NCBI GenBank assembly: GCA_028671895.1
Contig: CM053810.1
Coordinates: 28,251,501 to 28,315,500, forward strand
From: Oenanthe sinensis
Lineage: Eukaryota > Streptophyta > Magnoliopsida > Apiales > Apiaceae
Reading direction: 5' to 3'
DNA: 64,000 bases
Below the pieces are notes generated by a model. The model saw nothing but the letters and a program-made list of their open reading frames with translations, was not told the DNA's origin and ran no database searches. Each line of letters opens with the position of its first letter. The stretch's first letter is position 1. This document shows positions 34,509-46,080 of this stretch, piece by piece. The translations under genes were made by a program, and so were the position numbers.

Positions 34509-35811
34509 TGTTGGATCGTAATAAAAATTACACACAACAATGGGGCAGTTATATAAATAGTTTAACAAGAACAGGAAGATTAAACCAATTAACAAAACAA
34601 AGCACGAAGGCAAAACAAGATATATAAATTAGTAGCTGTATTGACAAGAGAAAAGATAGAAATTTTAGCTATAACAGAAGCTTTTCCGCATACACTGAAA
34701 GAACTAATTGAACAGCTGAGTCGCCAAGCCTTGCTAGAAGTCTTGATTGTTCTTGAAGAGATTCTTGCCCCACTATGCTGTGTTGGGTTGCAGCAATATC
34801 ACTTCCAAGATAAAACAGCACAGAGTACTTCATCCACAGAAATGTAGCACTCAACAGCGACTTGCACCTCAGTTCGCCCAAAAAACCTTGTGCAAATCTG
34901 TAAGTAGGTGGTAGACATAGAGTATGGCTTCTAGGATTTTCTCAAAATTGTGGTACGACTTATGTCCCTTCTATCTACAACATTTTTATGTATCTATAAT
35001 ACAATAAAACGTAACAGCAGATAAAATATTAATTAAAGTAATTATTCTGACTTAAAAAGCATTTAATAGAATATTTATCAGAATCAGTTACCAGAGTTTA
35101 GCTAAAGTCTGATTGAGCTCATCAGAGTTTATCTGCTAAACTCTGACCACCTTCGTCAGAGTTTATCAGCTAAACTCTGACCAGCAAATGCATCAGAGTT
35201 TATTTGCTAAACTCTGACCTGACCCATAAGAGTTTAACCAGTAAACTCTGATCTGACCATCAGAGTTTATAAACTCTGACCATCAGAGTTTATAAACTCT
35301 GACCACATCAGTTCCATCAGAGTTTATCCAGTAAACTCTTATCTGTTACAGGATATATAAACTCTGATCTGACCATCAGAGTTTGTTTTAGTCCATTAGA
35401 GTTTATTATAAACTCTGACCCCCTCGCCCAGGTCGCCTCGTGTACGCGAGACGCCGAGACATTCGCCCAAATCGCCCTTCGACCCGACCCGAGACGAGGC
35501 GGTGGCGCGCGCGAGGGCACACTAGTACACCATGCACACTACATGCCTTAGTAGTTGACACTACTCTTGCACATCCATGCATATAAAGCACCCACACCCA
35601 TATTACATATTCTATGTGGGACAACACTATAAACCCATTTTAAACTAGCAACTTCTACTCAATTTATTTATGGATTACACTAAGAAAATGTCTTAGATCC
35701 AAACATGAAAGTTTAAGTCCTCATAGCAAGGAACAACTTCCTATTATTAGTTTCCGGAAATTACATCAAGAACATATATAAAATATGTCTCAAACTTTCC
35801 ATTTTCTAACA
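34509..35811 (-). repeat. 5' LTR of element G (1303 bp)
   Basis: On the minus strand it begins TGTTAGAAAATGG at 35811 and ends CGATCCAACA at 34509; both ends are fixed by the ACTTG duplication. It includes a GC- and CpG-rich patch (about 35425-35520) unlike the surrounding AT-rich DNA and an array of CAGAGTTTA / TAAACTCTG units (35090-35415) with two perfect 18-bp palindromes (35261-35278 and 35284-35301). The sequence after the LTR on the minus strand (ATCTTGAAGAGATTATCTG) is not the usual tRNA-Met site. Confidence 0.88.
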
Positions 35812-35816
35812 ACTTG
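35812..35816. repeat. Target site duplication of element G, right copy
   Basis: ACTTG, identical to 29070-29074. Confidence 0.9.
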
Positions 35817-36763
35817 TCCGTGTGACAAATTAACCCACTTCGCAGGAACCTTTGGTTCACACAACAGATAATACTTTCTTTTGCAGGCAGATAACTAAAA
35901 TGACAAATATGCATAATATGTCAATTACATGTAGTACATTAATTACTTAATCTAATACACAGATTAGTAAAAGAGATCGATTAGTAAAAGACGGGACATA
36001 GTAATACTTACTACTATTGCCAATCTAGTTAGTTGTAACTAATACACCAAGCTGATTATGACCACTTTCATTAACAAGTTTAGTATCTACAGAGCTAGTT
36101 TTAGCGATGCTTTTATGCTTCTTTTTACCATTTTTGACTAAGCTTTCGCTCTCAAAATGCCATCTTTCGTTATCCTTTATTCTTCTCACATACCCTGCTT
36201 TCCTGAATGCAGACTTAGCCAAGTAAAAAAAACTTATAGACATTGATAATATATTATATCATTGTTTTATAACCTGACCTAGATTTCGGGATGCTTTTAT
36301 GCTTCTTTTTACAATTTTTGACCGAGTTTTTGCTCTCAAAATGCCATCTTTTATCCTTTCTTCTTCTCACACACCCTGCTTTCCTGAATGCAGACTTAGC
36401 CAAGTAAAAAATTATAGACATTGATAATATATTAGATCATTGTGTTTATAACCTCAAGAAACACGCTAATATGATCCAACTTACAATTAACAGGTAGATA
36501 TTTATTACAGAACCAGCTCCACTTAGACATTTATCATAATCTTCAACAATTTTCAATAGCTTTATACTACTATCGCAAAATCTTCTCCTGCCATAAAAGA
36601 ATAAGTACGATGTTTAAAGCATGGACAAACAGATTATCCCATAAATACATACAAATCTAGCACCATAAAACAAAAATCCACCCTGTCAAATTACATCAGA
36701 GTATAGTGTCACCTGCACTCTACACAAAATTAATATCAAAAGCAGAACTTCAACTGAAGGTTA
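35817..36763. other. Intergenic DNA with a 184-bp tandem duplication
   Basis: 36106-36289 and 36290-36455 are two copies of a block containing GATGCTTTTATGCTTC and CTGCTTTCCTGAATGCAGAC. The first copy gives a minus-strand frame (36025-36243, KAGYVRRIKDNERWHFESESL and KNGKKKHKSIAKTSS) of protein-like composition, which I do not recognise. It could be a transposon exon or a gene fragment. The remainder is featureless AT-rich DNA. Confidence 0.5.
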
Positions 36764-38315
36764 TGTTGGGTTCCGAGGCATAAAACGCAGCGGATTAAAC
36801 GTAAATATAATGAAAAATTTCGGAACCCTAACGCAGGATCATGTATAATCATGGACTGATTATTGTGAAACGGAATCATACCTTTATTTGGTCTTGACTA
36901 CTACGAACTCAACGGAGATCCTAACTTTCACGACTTGTGTCTTCCTCTTGAAAACACCTCTATGATATCCACACGAGCACCTTCAAGAACGTCTCACGAT
37001 CTTGATTATGGAACGGATGTACTAGCCTCCTCTAGATGATTTCGAAATCTGCCTCTACCTTTTCTGCTGCTAGGGTTCGTTTTTCTTAAAAAACTTAATA
37101 CCTATTAACCCTACATTATCTATTTATAATGGTTGGTTAATAGGCCCATAATAGCAACTCATAACAGCAAAGCCTAACCCATGTAGGTTTAGGATTAAAT
37201 AATAAAACCGAATTTTATTATTTAATTAATAACTAAGTCACACTTAATTATTAATGGCAGAATTCAAATTCGAATTTATATTATTTCAATTAATTAAGTC
37301 TCACTTAATTAATATAATAAAATTCAAATAATCATCAATTAATTTAAATCTATAATTTAAATTAATTATTCCTTTAAGTACTCTATGTGTGTGACCCTAT
37401 AGGCTATTATTTAATTAGCAATAATTTTATTCTCCAATAAAATTATAAACAATGAGCGGTATCTAGTAATACATCATTGCTACCCAATTAAATAATAATT
37501 AAATCGTGATTCGATAAAACCTTTCGTGATTAATGTTTCAGTGTAATATAATCCCTTTAACCATATATATTATAGATTAAACTCGAGGCATGTATTTAGT
37601 CATCCTCTTCAACATTTAATCCGGGTTTACTTGATCCATGAGTAGACTATGAAAACAAATCATTATTTGAGCACGGCCATGCATTTTATAGTCTCACTCA
37701 ATCAAGAGGCCAATAATATCTCTCCTAATTATAGGAGGGTTAAATCCTTTATCTATCATTCATATTTCTCATACGACTCATGATATACCCGATGTCCACT
37801 TTTATCATCACCCGGTCAAAGGTAACTTTTAATGTAGTCAAAGTATATTAATCCTCGTATAGAAATATAATGATCTTAAGTCAAAGGATCATTACACCAT
37901 TATCACTGTGAGTCTTTCTTATGACTTTATTAAACATGAAGAATCTCACTGTGGGTCTGTCCAGTATCATGTACTCCTACATGTACCTATGTATTGACTT
38001 TAGTATCCCCATACTTATAACCAATGAGATGTGGTTATCAGTCAAACAACATACTAGTCTATTTGTGTATTATTATTGTCCTATAATAATAATACTCGAC
38101 TAGGAACATTTAAGAATATGATATATTATATAATCTCAAGTTTTAAGTCATGTACTAAACTATACAATGTGTATCATGATTCTAAGGACATTTATTATGC
38201 TAACAAATATATCGCAGTAATTAAAGTCATAATAAATATGTTTATTGAATAATCAATTGACATAAAGGTTTATCAAAATAAACATTGTATTGCCTCTAGG
38301 GCACCTACACCAACA
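36764..38315 (-). mobile_element. Solo LTR of copia family H (1552 bp)
   Basis: On the minus strand it starts TGTTGGTGTAGGTGCCC at 38315 and ends GGAACCCAACA at 36764. GGTTA (36759-36763) and GGTCA (38316-38320) flank it, a 5-bp duplication with one mismatch. The TGCCCTAGAGGCA start is typical of Angela/Tork-like copia LTRs. A TATAAATA box lies at 37128-37121 on the minus strand. No internal sequence is left, so it arose by LTR-LTR recombination. A second copy forms 1-331. Confidence 0.85.
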
Positions 38316-38384
38316 GGTCATTCAGTTTCACACAAAGATTTGTTTAAAAAGATACACATCACATAATTAATATACACATAAAGA

Positions 38385-39013
38385 TACGGTTGGATCGTAC
38401 AAAAGTAATTAAAAAAAAAATAAAACATTAATTAAAATAAAGACTAGTTTTAAAAAGTAATAGTTTGACTTGTTTGACCATAAAAGACCCACACTAAAAA
38501 GGTATAATATTTTCTAAATATTTTTTTGATTCACTAAAATCATAATATATTAACATTTGTACGGTTGGATCGTACAAAAATAAATTTAAAAAAATAGAAC
38601 GTTAATTAAAGTAAATACTAGTTTTAAAAAGTATTAGTTTGACTTGTTTGACCGTAAAAGACACATACCAAAAATGTATAATATTTTCTAAATATTTTTT
38701 GACTAACTAAAATCATAATATATTAACATCTGTACAGGTGGATCGTAAAAAAGTAATTAAAAAATATAGAATGTTAATTAATGTAAATAAAAGTTTTAAG
38801 AAGTATTAGTTTGACATGTTTGATCGTAAAAGACACACACCAAAAAGGTATAATATTTTCTAAATATTTTTTTGACTCACTAAAATCATAAGATATTAAC
38901 ATCCGTGCAGTTGGATCCTACAAAAATAATTTAAAAAAAAATAGAACGTTAATTAAAGTAAAGACTAGTTGAAGAAGTACTAGTTTGACCGTAAAAGACA
39001 CACACCAAAAAGG
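38385..39013. repeat. Satellite-like tandem repeat, ~174 bp, 3.6 units
   Basis: Units start near 38385, 38560, 38733 and 38906, each with (T)ACGGTTGGATCGTAC, TTAATTAAAGTAAA, AGTATTAGTTTGAC and AATATTTTCTAAATATTT. Periods are 175, 173 and 173. The last unit is cut at 39014 by a Stowaway-like end. Confidence 0.88.
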
Positions 39014-39172
39014 TACTCCCTCCGTCCCACCCAATTATTTACGTTTCGGAGAGAAGGTCCGACACGCATTTTAAGATGCATATAAAGTATAGTTCCATAG
39101 CTTATTTTTTTAAAAAAAATATGAATAAAAATATATTTAAATTTTTATTCAGAAAAAAAAAAATTAAAACAG
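39014..39172 (+). mobile_element. Stowaway/mariner-like element, one end only
   Basis: TACTCCCTCCGTCCCACC is the hallmark terminal sequence of Stowaway-type elements with its TA target. About 150 bases follow and then element D begins, so the other terminus is lost. Confidence 0.75.
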
Positions 39173-40408
39173 TTTGTTGACAAGGAATTGTGTCTCATAT
39201 CACACAGAAAGACCAAGGAAATTGCTCTACAAGGAGTGAGAAAGGGAAGCCTGTTTGTAGTAGATTTGGATTCTGCAAACAAGGAGAAAATTTGTTGTTT
39301 CTACACCAAGGCCTCAGAAAATGAAAGTTTACTTTGGCATAAGAGATTGTCTCACTTAAGTCTCAAAAATATTAATTCTTTAATCAAAAGAGAATTAGTG
39401 AAGGACTTGTCTACACTTGAATTCTGCATAGAAGGATTGTGTGAGGCATGCCAGAAAGGTAAAATGAAGAGATCAAGTCACAAGAGTAAAGAATTTTATT
39501 CAATCACCAAACCACTGCAATTAATTCATATGGATCTGTTTGGACCAGTAAATGTTATGTCCATGTCTAAGAAAAGATTTTCTCTAGTCATGGTTGATGA
39601 TTTTTTAAAGTACACTTGGGTAGAATTCTTGCACTCAAAAGATGAAGCTCTTGAGGTTATCATTGAAAATTTGAGAAGATTGGATAAAGGTCCTACACCA
39701 GTAGTTGCCATAAGGAGTGACAATGGTACATAGTTCAAAAATGTTATACTCAATGAATTCTTCAAAGAAAAAGGAATCACTCACCAATTCTCAGCCCCAA
39801 GGACTCAGCAACAAAATGGAATGGTTGAGAGAAAGAACATGACTCTCATTGAAGCTGCAAGAACCATGTTAGCAGAAGCAAATCTACCAACTAGTTTTTG
39901 GGCTGAAGTTGTTAGAACTGTATGTTACACTCAAAATAGAACACTCATCACAAAACCAGTTAGAAAGACTCATTATCACATCATGAAAAATAGAAGACCA
40001 TCTATAAAATACATGCATGTGTTTGGAAGAAAGTGCTTTATTATCAAAGATGATGTCAACAATCTTGGGAAGTTTGAAGCTAAGGCATATGAAGGAATCT
40101 TTGTGGGATACTCCTTGGACAATAAAATGGAATAGAGCTCACACAGTTGATTAAATCATTGGAAATCATGATGAAGGTGTGAGAACAAGAAGAACAACTA
40201 TGAATGAATATCTATTTACTTGCTTTCTGTGTCAAAATGAGCCAAAAAGGATTGAAGAAGCCATGCTAGATCTAGACTGAATAATTGCCATGCAAGAGGA
40301 ATTGAATCAATTTGTGAGAAACAATGTTTGGGAATTAGTGCCACCTCTAAATGACAGATCAGTAATTGGCACTAAATGGGTCTACAGGAACAAAATGGAT
40401 GAACACAG
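39173..40408 (+). pseudogene. Element D: Sirevirus-like integrase and RT start
   Basis: The fragment opens abruptly in the pre-integrase (FVDKELCLISHRKTKEIALQGVRKGSLFVVDL), then has the zinc finger (WHKRL, HLSL, LCEACQKGK), the core (HMDLFGPVN, IRSDNGT), a Glu-to-stop at 39732 (TAG) and the last catalytic region (QQQNGMVERKN). After a stop at 40133 most of the linker is deleted and RT sequence follows (IIGNHDEGVRTRRT, LNDRSVIGTKWVYRNKMDEHS) until the family C LTR at 40409. The upstream part is lost next to the Stowaway fragment. The rest would lie beyond the nested elements, outside the window. Confidence 0.85.
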
Positions 40409-41513
40409 TGTTATTCCTAATAACAATGTCAATATTTGGAGAATGGGGGGTTGAATACAAATATTAAAACTTTTTGCTTCTTTTAATATTTTTTCTTGAT
40501 GTTTGATAGATTGACAGAATATGTTTGAACAAACAACAGCTGAAAAATAAAGTGAACAAAGAGATTTAAAAATTATTGATGGATTGGTTTTTCCATCAGT
40601 TTATATTTTTGGTCAATGTTCCTAGGTTAAAAGATAACCTAGCTTCATTTTTACAAAGTTAGAAAGAATCAACTGATCTTACAATTTTTTCTGAAGCTTG
40701 AATAGTTGATTTAAGAAATATTGTCTAACTTCTATATGTCTAACAATGCTACTACACTTTTTTATATACTACAAGTGTATTTTACAATTCCTATTCTAGG
40801 ATTGCTTCTCTCTGTCTCTCTTTTTCCTTTTTCCTTTTTAGGATAACAGACTTGAAAGACAGCTACAGATTGAGTCTTCACAGCCACCCTAGGCTGTCTT
40901 CCATAGATGTGCTTTTGTTATCTGGATCTATAACTGATAGACTTTCTGTGTTGTCACAATCAATTGATAATTTGCTATTAAGCATATCAATTGATTTATC
41001 CTTTAATCCATCAAATGATTTTCTTCTTCGATTGATCTTTACATCCATCGATTTATATGGAATGACTTATCGACTAATAAATGTTATCAATCGATGGGTC
41101 TTCACATCAGTTGATAATCTTCAATTCCTGACTAGGCTTCTTCGATTGATCTCGCATCCATTGAGGCTTCAATATCAATTGATCATCCTTCACTTGTGCA
41201 ATTTTCTGTCTTCAAATAATTACAATTTGATAGTTTAATTTACACATCAATTGATGATCTATATCAATCGACTCTAACATCAATTGATAAGAATAATATC
41301 AATTGATTTATACCTTATCGATTGAAATAGACTAAGTACACCTATGCTACAATCCAAATTATCAGTTGACTCATATAAATATTTTAACTGATAAATGGTT
41401 TTCTGATCAATTGATATTTATAAATTTTCATATCAATTGATCAATTACATAAAGTAAAATTTCTATGATTCTAAGATTAATGTTATCATCAAATTACATG
41501 TAGATTCCTAACA
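40409..41513 (-). repeat. 3' LTR of C2 (1105 bp)
   Basis: On the minus strand it begins TGTTAGGAAT at 41513 and ends TTAGGAATAACA at 40409. It matches C1 (18394-19507) over its full length. TATATAAA lies at 40768-40761, and ATCAATTGAT-type palindromes fill about 40960-41450. Confidence 0.9.
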
Positions 41514-41526
41514 ATCTCCCCCTATT
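41514..41526 (-). promoter_or_regulatory. Polypurine tract of C2
   Basis: AAATAGGGGGAGAT on the minus strand abuts the LTR start, identical to that of C1. Confidence 0.85.
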
Positions 41527-41696
41527 TGTGTATGTGATATGAACATGCATAAATCTACTTGATGATAACAAAACCCTTAAAAATTTACATTCAGATAGAA
41601 TCATGAAATTCAATTAGCACATTAATTTTGGAAATACCAGATTGATAGATAACTCCTGCAAGCAGCTTCAATGTCTTCATTGTCTTCATGATTTAA

Positions 41697-44600
41697 TTAG
41701 CTCATCTTCCTTCTCTTCTCGTCATTTTCCTTTAGCTGCCTCTTGAAAGAACTCCTCAAAATTGCTTCATCCCTGTCAGTTTCTCCAAGTTGTCTCATAA
41801 GGTAATGTATTTCTTCATCTGTGATTTTCTCCAGATATTTGCAGATATAAAAGAACTTTGTGTTGCCTCCACATCTGTAAAAATCATAGCATACTTTGGC
41901 TCCAACACCACCTTTTTGACATGTGACTTCCATAGCTTTAGAGGTGAATCAGGTTCAGCTTCTGCCTTGGATCTCCTTAAATTTGAAATTTGTTGTTGAA
42001 TCTCCTGAGCAATTGTTGTGTTGAGTTTGTACTTTCTGTTGAGTAGAGGAAGGATAGTCTTTAAAACATTGTAACTCTTCTTCATTATCACTTTCATTGA
42101 ATAGGTGATCTTCACTCTATTTTCATACTCCAATCTCATAGATTCCTCTTGATTAGAAGTAGCAGGGTGAGTCCTCACTCCAATTAGTCCTTTTTCATTA
42201 ATTACTGGTACTACATTCATATCATAACTTTCAATTGTCACCTCCTCCCTTATTTCTTCTTGTTGACCTTGATGGTTTTCTTGAACCACTATCTCTTGAA
42301 TATAACTTGACCTTTTCTTAGCCATAGCTATTTTTCTCTTTTTCCTCAGTGGTTGCTCTATTGATTGATCTTCCACATTCCATTCTATTTCCATTTGCCT
42401 TGTTATTTCCTCATTTTCCTTTTCTCTTCTTGCAACATCTGACAACCTTGTACTGCCTATGTCACTAACTATGTGCTTCTCTTCAAATCTTCAATTCTTT
42501 TCCTTTCTCTCTTAATCATTGATTGAGTTTGTCTTTCCCTAGAAATCCTTCTAGCTTCTAGATCAGTTTCAAATTTGTTGAATTCTTCCTTTTTCTGTTC
42601 TAAGTCATCTTTGGAAGAATTAGATGACTTAGATCTTTTTGAAGACTGATTATCCCTGTTACTTCTGTATTTGAATCTTTTTATTGCAAAACCACCAATG
42701 CCACTTGTCTTGTCCATACCAGAACCACCTACACCACCACTACCACTGCCTTTGTCATCACCGTTATCACCATCATCCTTCTTCTTTCTATTCTCCCCCT
42801 TTTTGTTATCATCAATTGGAGGGGGGTGGCATTCTGTCAAGAAACTTTTGAAGAATGGAAGCATGAAGACTTTGACCTGCAATTATAGCATCCATTTTCT
42901 TTTCTAGAGAGCCCACTCTAGTTTCCAAAGCTGCAAACTTCTTTGATTCCTTGAAGAGCTTGTCTTTGATGTGATTCATGGTGTTGAATGGTAGCTTTTC
43001 ATCCAATCTCCTGTCCAAAGCATCCTTGTTGGTAGAGATAGAGTCCTTGATAATCTCCAGTTCCCTCTTCACTCATGTTACTGTCATCTTTTGAATTTTC
43101 AGTGATTCTCTCATACAGTGAGCAATTTTCCTTTGAGTAGGATCTTCAATTTCTCCTTCCACCATTGCCCTTCTATATTGAGAGAGAATTTCAGTTTCAG
43201 CAGCTTCTTAGGAACCATCAATTGTGCTCATCCATGGCTCCTCATCAAAATCTTCTCCTAGCTCTTCAGGTGCCATATAACATATATCTGTTGTATTGGC
43301 AATACTTTCCTTCAGATTCCTGGTCCTTTCTTCTGTATTATCAATTCCCAAGAACTGTTCTGCATCCCTGTTACTTGAAGTAGCCAACCCCTGATATTGT
43401 GCATTAGGATGGATGAAGTTCTGTGGATCCAATTCACCAGCATCAACCTCCACTTCACTGTCCTTAGCAACTCCACTCCCACTAGCTTGTGCATTTGATA
43501 CTCCCCCTATCTCCTTGACTCCCACTTCTTCTGCCATCAATTCATTTTCCAATTCTTGTGCAAATAGAAGAATTTTTTTATCTCTCTCACTTATTTCTCT
43601 ATTTTGCATCAGGATCTCATCCTGGAATCTCACATCTCCCTTACTCATGTTCTGCGCACCTTCTAAGGTGGGGCCCTCAAGTGTTTCACTCTCATTCCTG
43701 GAAGAATTAAGAATGTCCTTACTCACTCCGTCTCCTTTTGCCAGGCTGCAATCCTGCCTCTCACTCAACTCACTCATTCCTAAGAGTGTTTGTGCAACAT
43801 CAATTGATTGGGCATCAATTGATGTAAAGACATTAATAGTTGAGGTGTTTGGGATATCCATCAATTGATGCATACCCATCGATTGATCTTGATTATCGAT
43901 CGATGGTTTATCAGTCGATGGCTGTATATCAATTGATGAAGAAACATTAATTGATGGAGTAGAAACAGTTGAGGAAATTATTTGAGAAGAGATATTCTTA
44001 ATAATATGAGAAATGGAGTCCTGAATATCCTGTGAAAAAGATTCAGGAGAGAGTGTTGGCTTCTCCTTGAAGAATAAAAAAGGAGAATCTGAAAATGTTT
44101 GATAATCTATCAAAAAATTTTCTGAAGAAATTTGTTGGGATGGAAAAGTAAGAATAAAAGGGATTGGAATTGAGAGAGAATGGGGTTGTATCTCATCATT
44201 TATATGAGATGCATTAATTTGACTTTGAAAAGGCTCCATCATAGTTTCCTGTGATTTTACAGTGGGTGATTCCCCATGTGCAAAGGTGACTTTCTTCCTT
44301 CTCCTTTCATATGGTGTTATTGTTTTGGCCTGTGTGTCCCCAACTTGGTTCTGTGCCCCTGGTTGTGGGCTATTTTCAATATTGTCATCCTTTTGGGAGG
44401 ATGGCAATAGGGATGTGGTATTTTCCATATTAACATCCACAGTCTTTTGGGAGACTGTGGAGTGGCTTGGTTGAAGTTGCTCACCCTCACTCTCCTTATT
44501 CTTATGGGTTCTTTGATGTTCTCCAGTTCCCTTATCACCTACATCTCCTTCTAGTCTATCTACCAAAACAGTTTATTTTCTTTTCTTTATTTTTACAACA

Positions 44601-45090
44601 GCAGGTTTTTGGGAACCTTTTGACGTTGGTTTCTTAGATTTGGATTTTGAGATTAGTTGTGTGGCTTGGGTAGGAGGGTTGGGGTCATTACTACCACCCT
44701 CTATAGTCACATTACTGTGAAGATTGATTCTTACCAAGTCTTTGAAGACCCTTTTGTTTTGAGTCCAACACTCAAGGGTTTCAGTTTCCGTCCAAATCTC
44801 AATTCCTTTGACAAAGTGGTTAATAAAAATCATGATAAATCTAGCATAGTATATATGATTAGACCTATCATGCTTCTTTCCTAACTTAGAAGCAATTTCA
44901 GACAGCAATATAGAAGAAAAATCATGATATTCATCAAACAACACACTATATGCTATTTGTTGCATGCTTGAAGTTATGGCATCAAAATTACTAATTTTAC
45001 CACTAAAGCATTTTATTATTGCATCAAAGAAATAGGACCATTCTCTCCAAAGATGTTTTCTAACTACTTGCCCTTGAAAGGCATATGATT
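41697..45090 (-). pseudogene. Element C2 ORF2
   Basis: Collinear with ORF2 of element A. The N-terminal module is present from about 45085 (VVRKHLWREWSYFFDAIIKCFSGKISNFDAIT, AYSVLFDEYHDF), then a KIKKRK basic cluster followed by a stop (about 44570). Next is a 452-codon open part (44566-43208) with SID/STD repeats made from ATCAATTGAT, then frameshifted pieces (43072-42812 with a coiled coil, 42882-42469, 42445-41795). The end is ICKYLEKITDEEIHYLMRQLGETDRDEAILRSSFKRQLKENDEKRR, with its stop at 41697. A DNKKGE segment encoded by AAAAAGGGGGAGAA sits at 42792-42805. No membrane segment is evident. Confidence 0.82.
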
Positions 45091-45708
45091 AAGCCTATTT
45101 GTAATAATTAGATGACAACTCAACTCAATCTAGAAACAGTGATAAATAATAAATATCTAACAGGAATCAAGGCAAAGACAGTCAACTAGTCACTGAGAAT
45201 CAAAAGAATCAGAAGTACTCAGTTGAACCTGCTACTCAACACTGAAGAAGTTCATTAATATGTTCAAGCGTCAGTGGAAAGTAATCAAGTAGTAAATTCA
45301 AAAGGATTCAGAAGATTTTGAGTGATTACTACACGAAGATTCCAGAAGAAGATGAACAGAAAAAGAAGACAGAAAAGCTAAGCAAAGACAGAAGGCCACT
45401 ATACTAAAATGTTAAAAGACATGAAGAATATTTATTTAAAGTATGACACAAATGAACTAGACAGTACATTTGTGTGTCAACTTTAATTAATAAATATTCA
45501 ACATCAAGCTGAAGTGGTTCCATGACAAAAGACGGACTAAAGAGTTGAACAAAAGACTTAATAGTATTTTAATTCTACAATTAAAATTAAGTTAATTATT
45601 TAATTTATTTTATTAAATTAATTCAAGTCTGAATTTAATTTAATTCATAAATTAATTAATTGAATTAAGTAGAGTTGATTTACTAAGAAAAGAAATGATT
45701 CATATGAC

Positions 45709-46016
45709 TCACAATGAGTCATACCGAGCAGAATTATGAGTCATACCGAGCAGAATTATGAGTCATACCGAGCAGAACAATGAGTCATACCGAGCAGAAT
45801 TTATGAGTCATACCGAGTAGAACAATGAGTCATACCGAGCAGAATTTATGAGTCATACCGAGCAGAATTTATGAGTCATACCGAGCAGAACAATGAGTCA
45901 TACCGAGCAGAATTTATGAGTCATACCGAGCAGAATTTATGAGTCATACCGAGCAGAATTCATGAGTCATACCGACCATTATGAGTCTTGCCCAGCCTTT
46001 TCATGAGTCATACAAG
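45709..46016. repeat. Minisatellite in the LTR of E, 11 full and 3 decayed units
   Basis: Units are ATGAGTCATACCGAGCAGAA plus two or three bases (TT, CA, TTT, TTC). TGAGTCA, a bZIP (GCN4/AP-1-like) core, is kept in nearly all units. The array ends about 60-90 bases before the TATA box. Confidence 0.95.
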
Positions 46017-46073
46017 GGTTAAATTTAATTGAAAAAGGTCATACTAGGATGAGTCATGCTGGCTTTCCTCCTC

Positions 46074-46080
46074 TATAAAT
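46074..46080 (+). promoter_or_regulatory. TATA box of the element E LTR
   Basis: TATAAAT follows the minisatellite and one more TGAGTCAT copy at about 46050, and lies about 347 bases before the LTR end. Confidence 0.6.

Larger units (their letters stand above)
29075..35811 (-). mobile_element. Element G: copia of a non-Sirevirus lineage
   Basis: Reading leftward it has a 5' LTR (35811-34509), gag, pol, a 350-base untranslated part and a shortened 3' LTR (29801-29075), all within a perfect ACTTG duplication. Gag and pol resemble neither A nor E: single CCHC knuckle CWSCGQVGHWSKDC, protease LIDTGANVHI, integrase LRSDRGGEY and a VSRLRYSQIIGSLQYL RT end. There is no ORF2. Several frameshifts and stops, a duplication in gag and loss of most of U3 of the 3' LTR make it inactive. 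Confidence 0.92.
40409..45099 (-). mobile_element. Element C2: Sirevirus-like copia, 3' LTR and ORF2
   Basis: Reading leftward, ORF2 (from about 45090) is followed by a polypurine tract and a 3' LTR that ends in the RT gene of element D. The N-terminal part of ORF2 is cut by element E at about 45100. Gag, pol and the 5' LTR must lie beyond E, outside the window. The five bases before the LTR (CACAG, 40404-40408) are the expected target duplication, with its partner out of sight. Confidence 0.85.

Noticed and set aside
35406..35627. Arg-rich frames in the GC-rich patch as a small gene
   Set aside because: They lie inside the LTR of G and have no homologous domain; base composition alone explains the open frames.
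45709..46016. Regular repeats that look like a CRISPR array
   Set aside because: The units are contiguous with no unique spacers, lie in an LTR and are in plant DNA, so this is a minisatellite.
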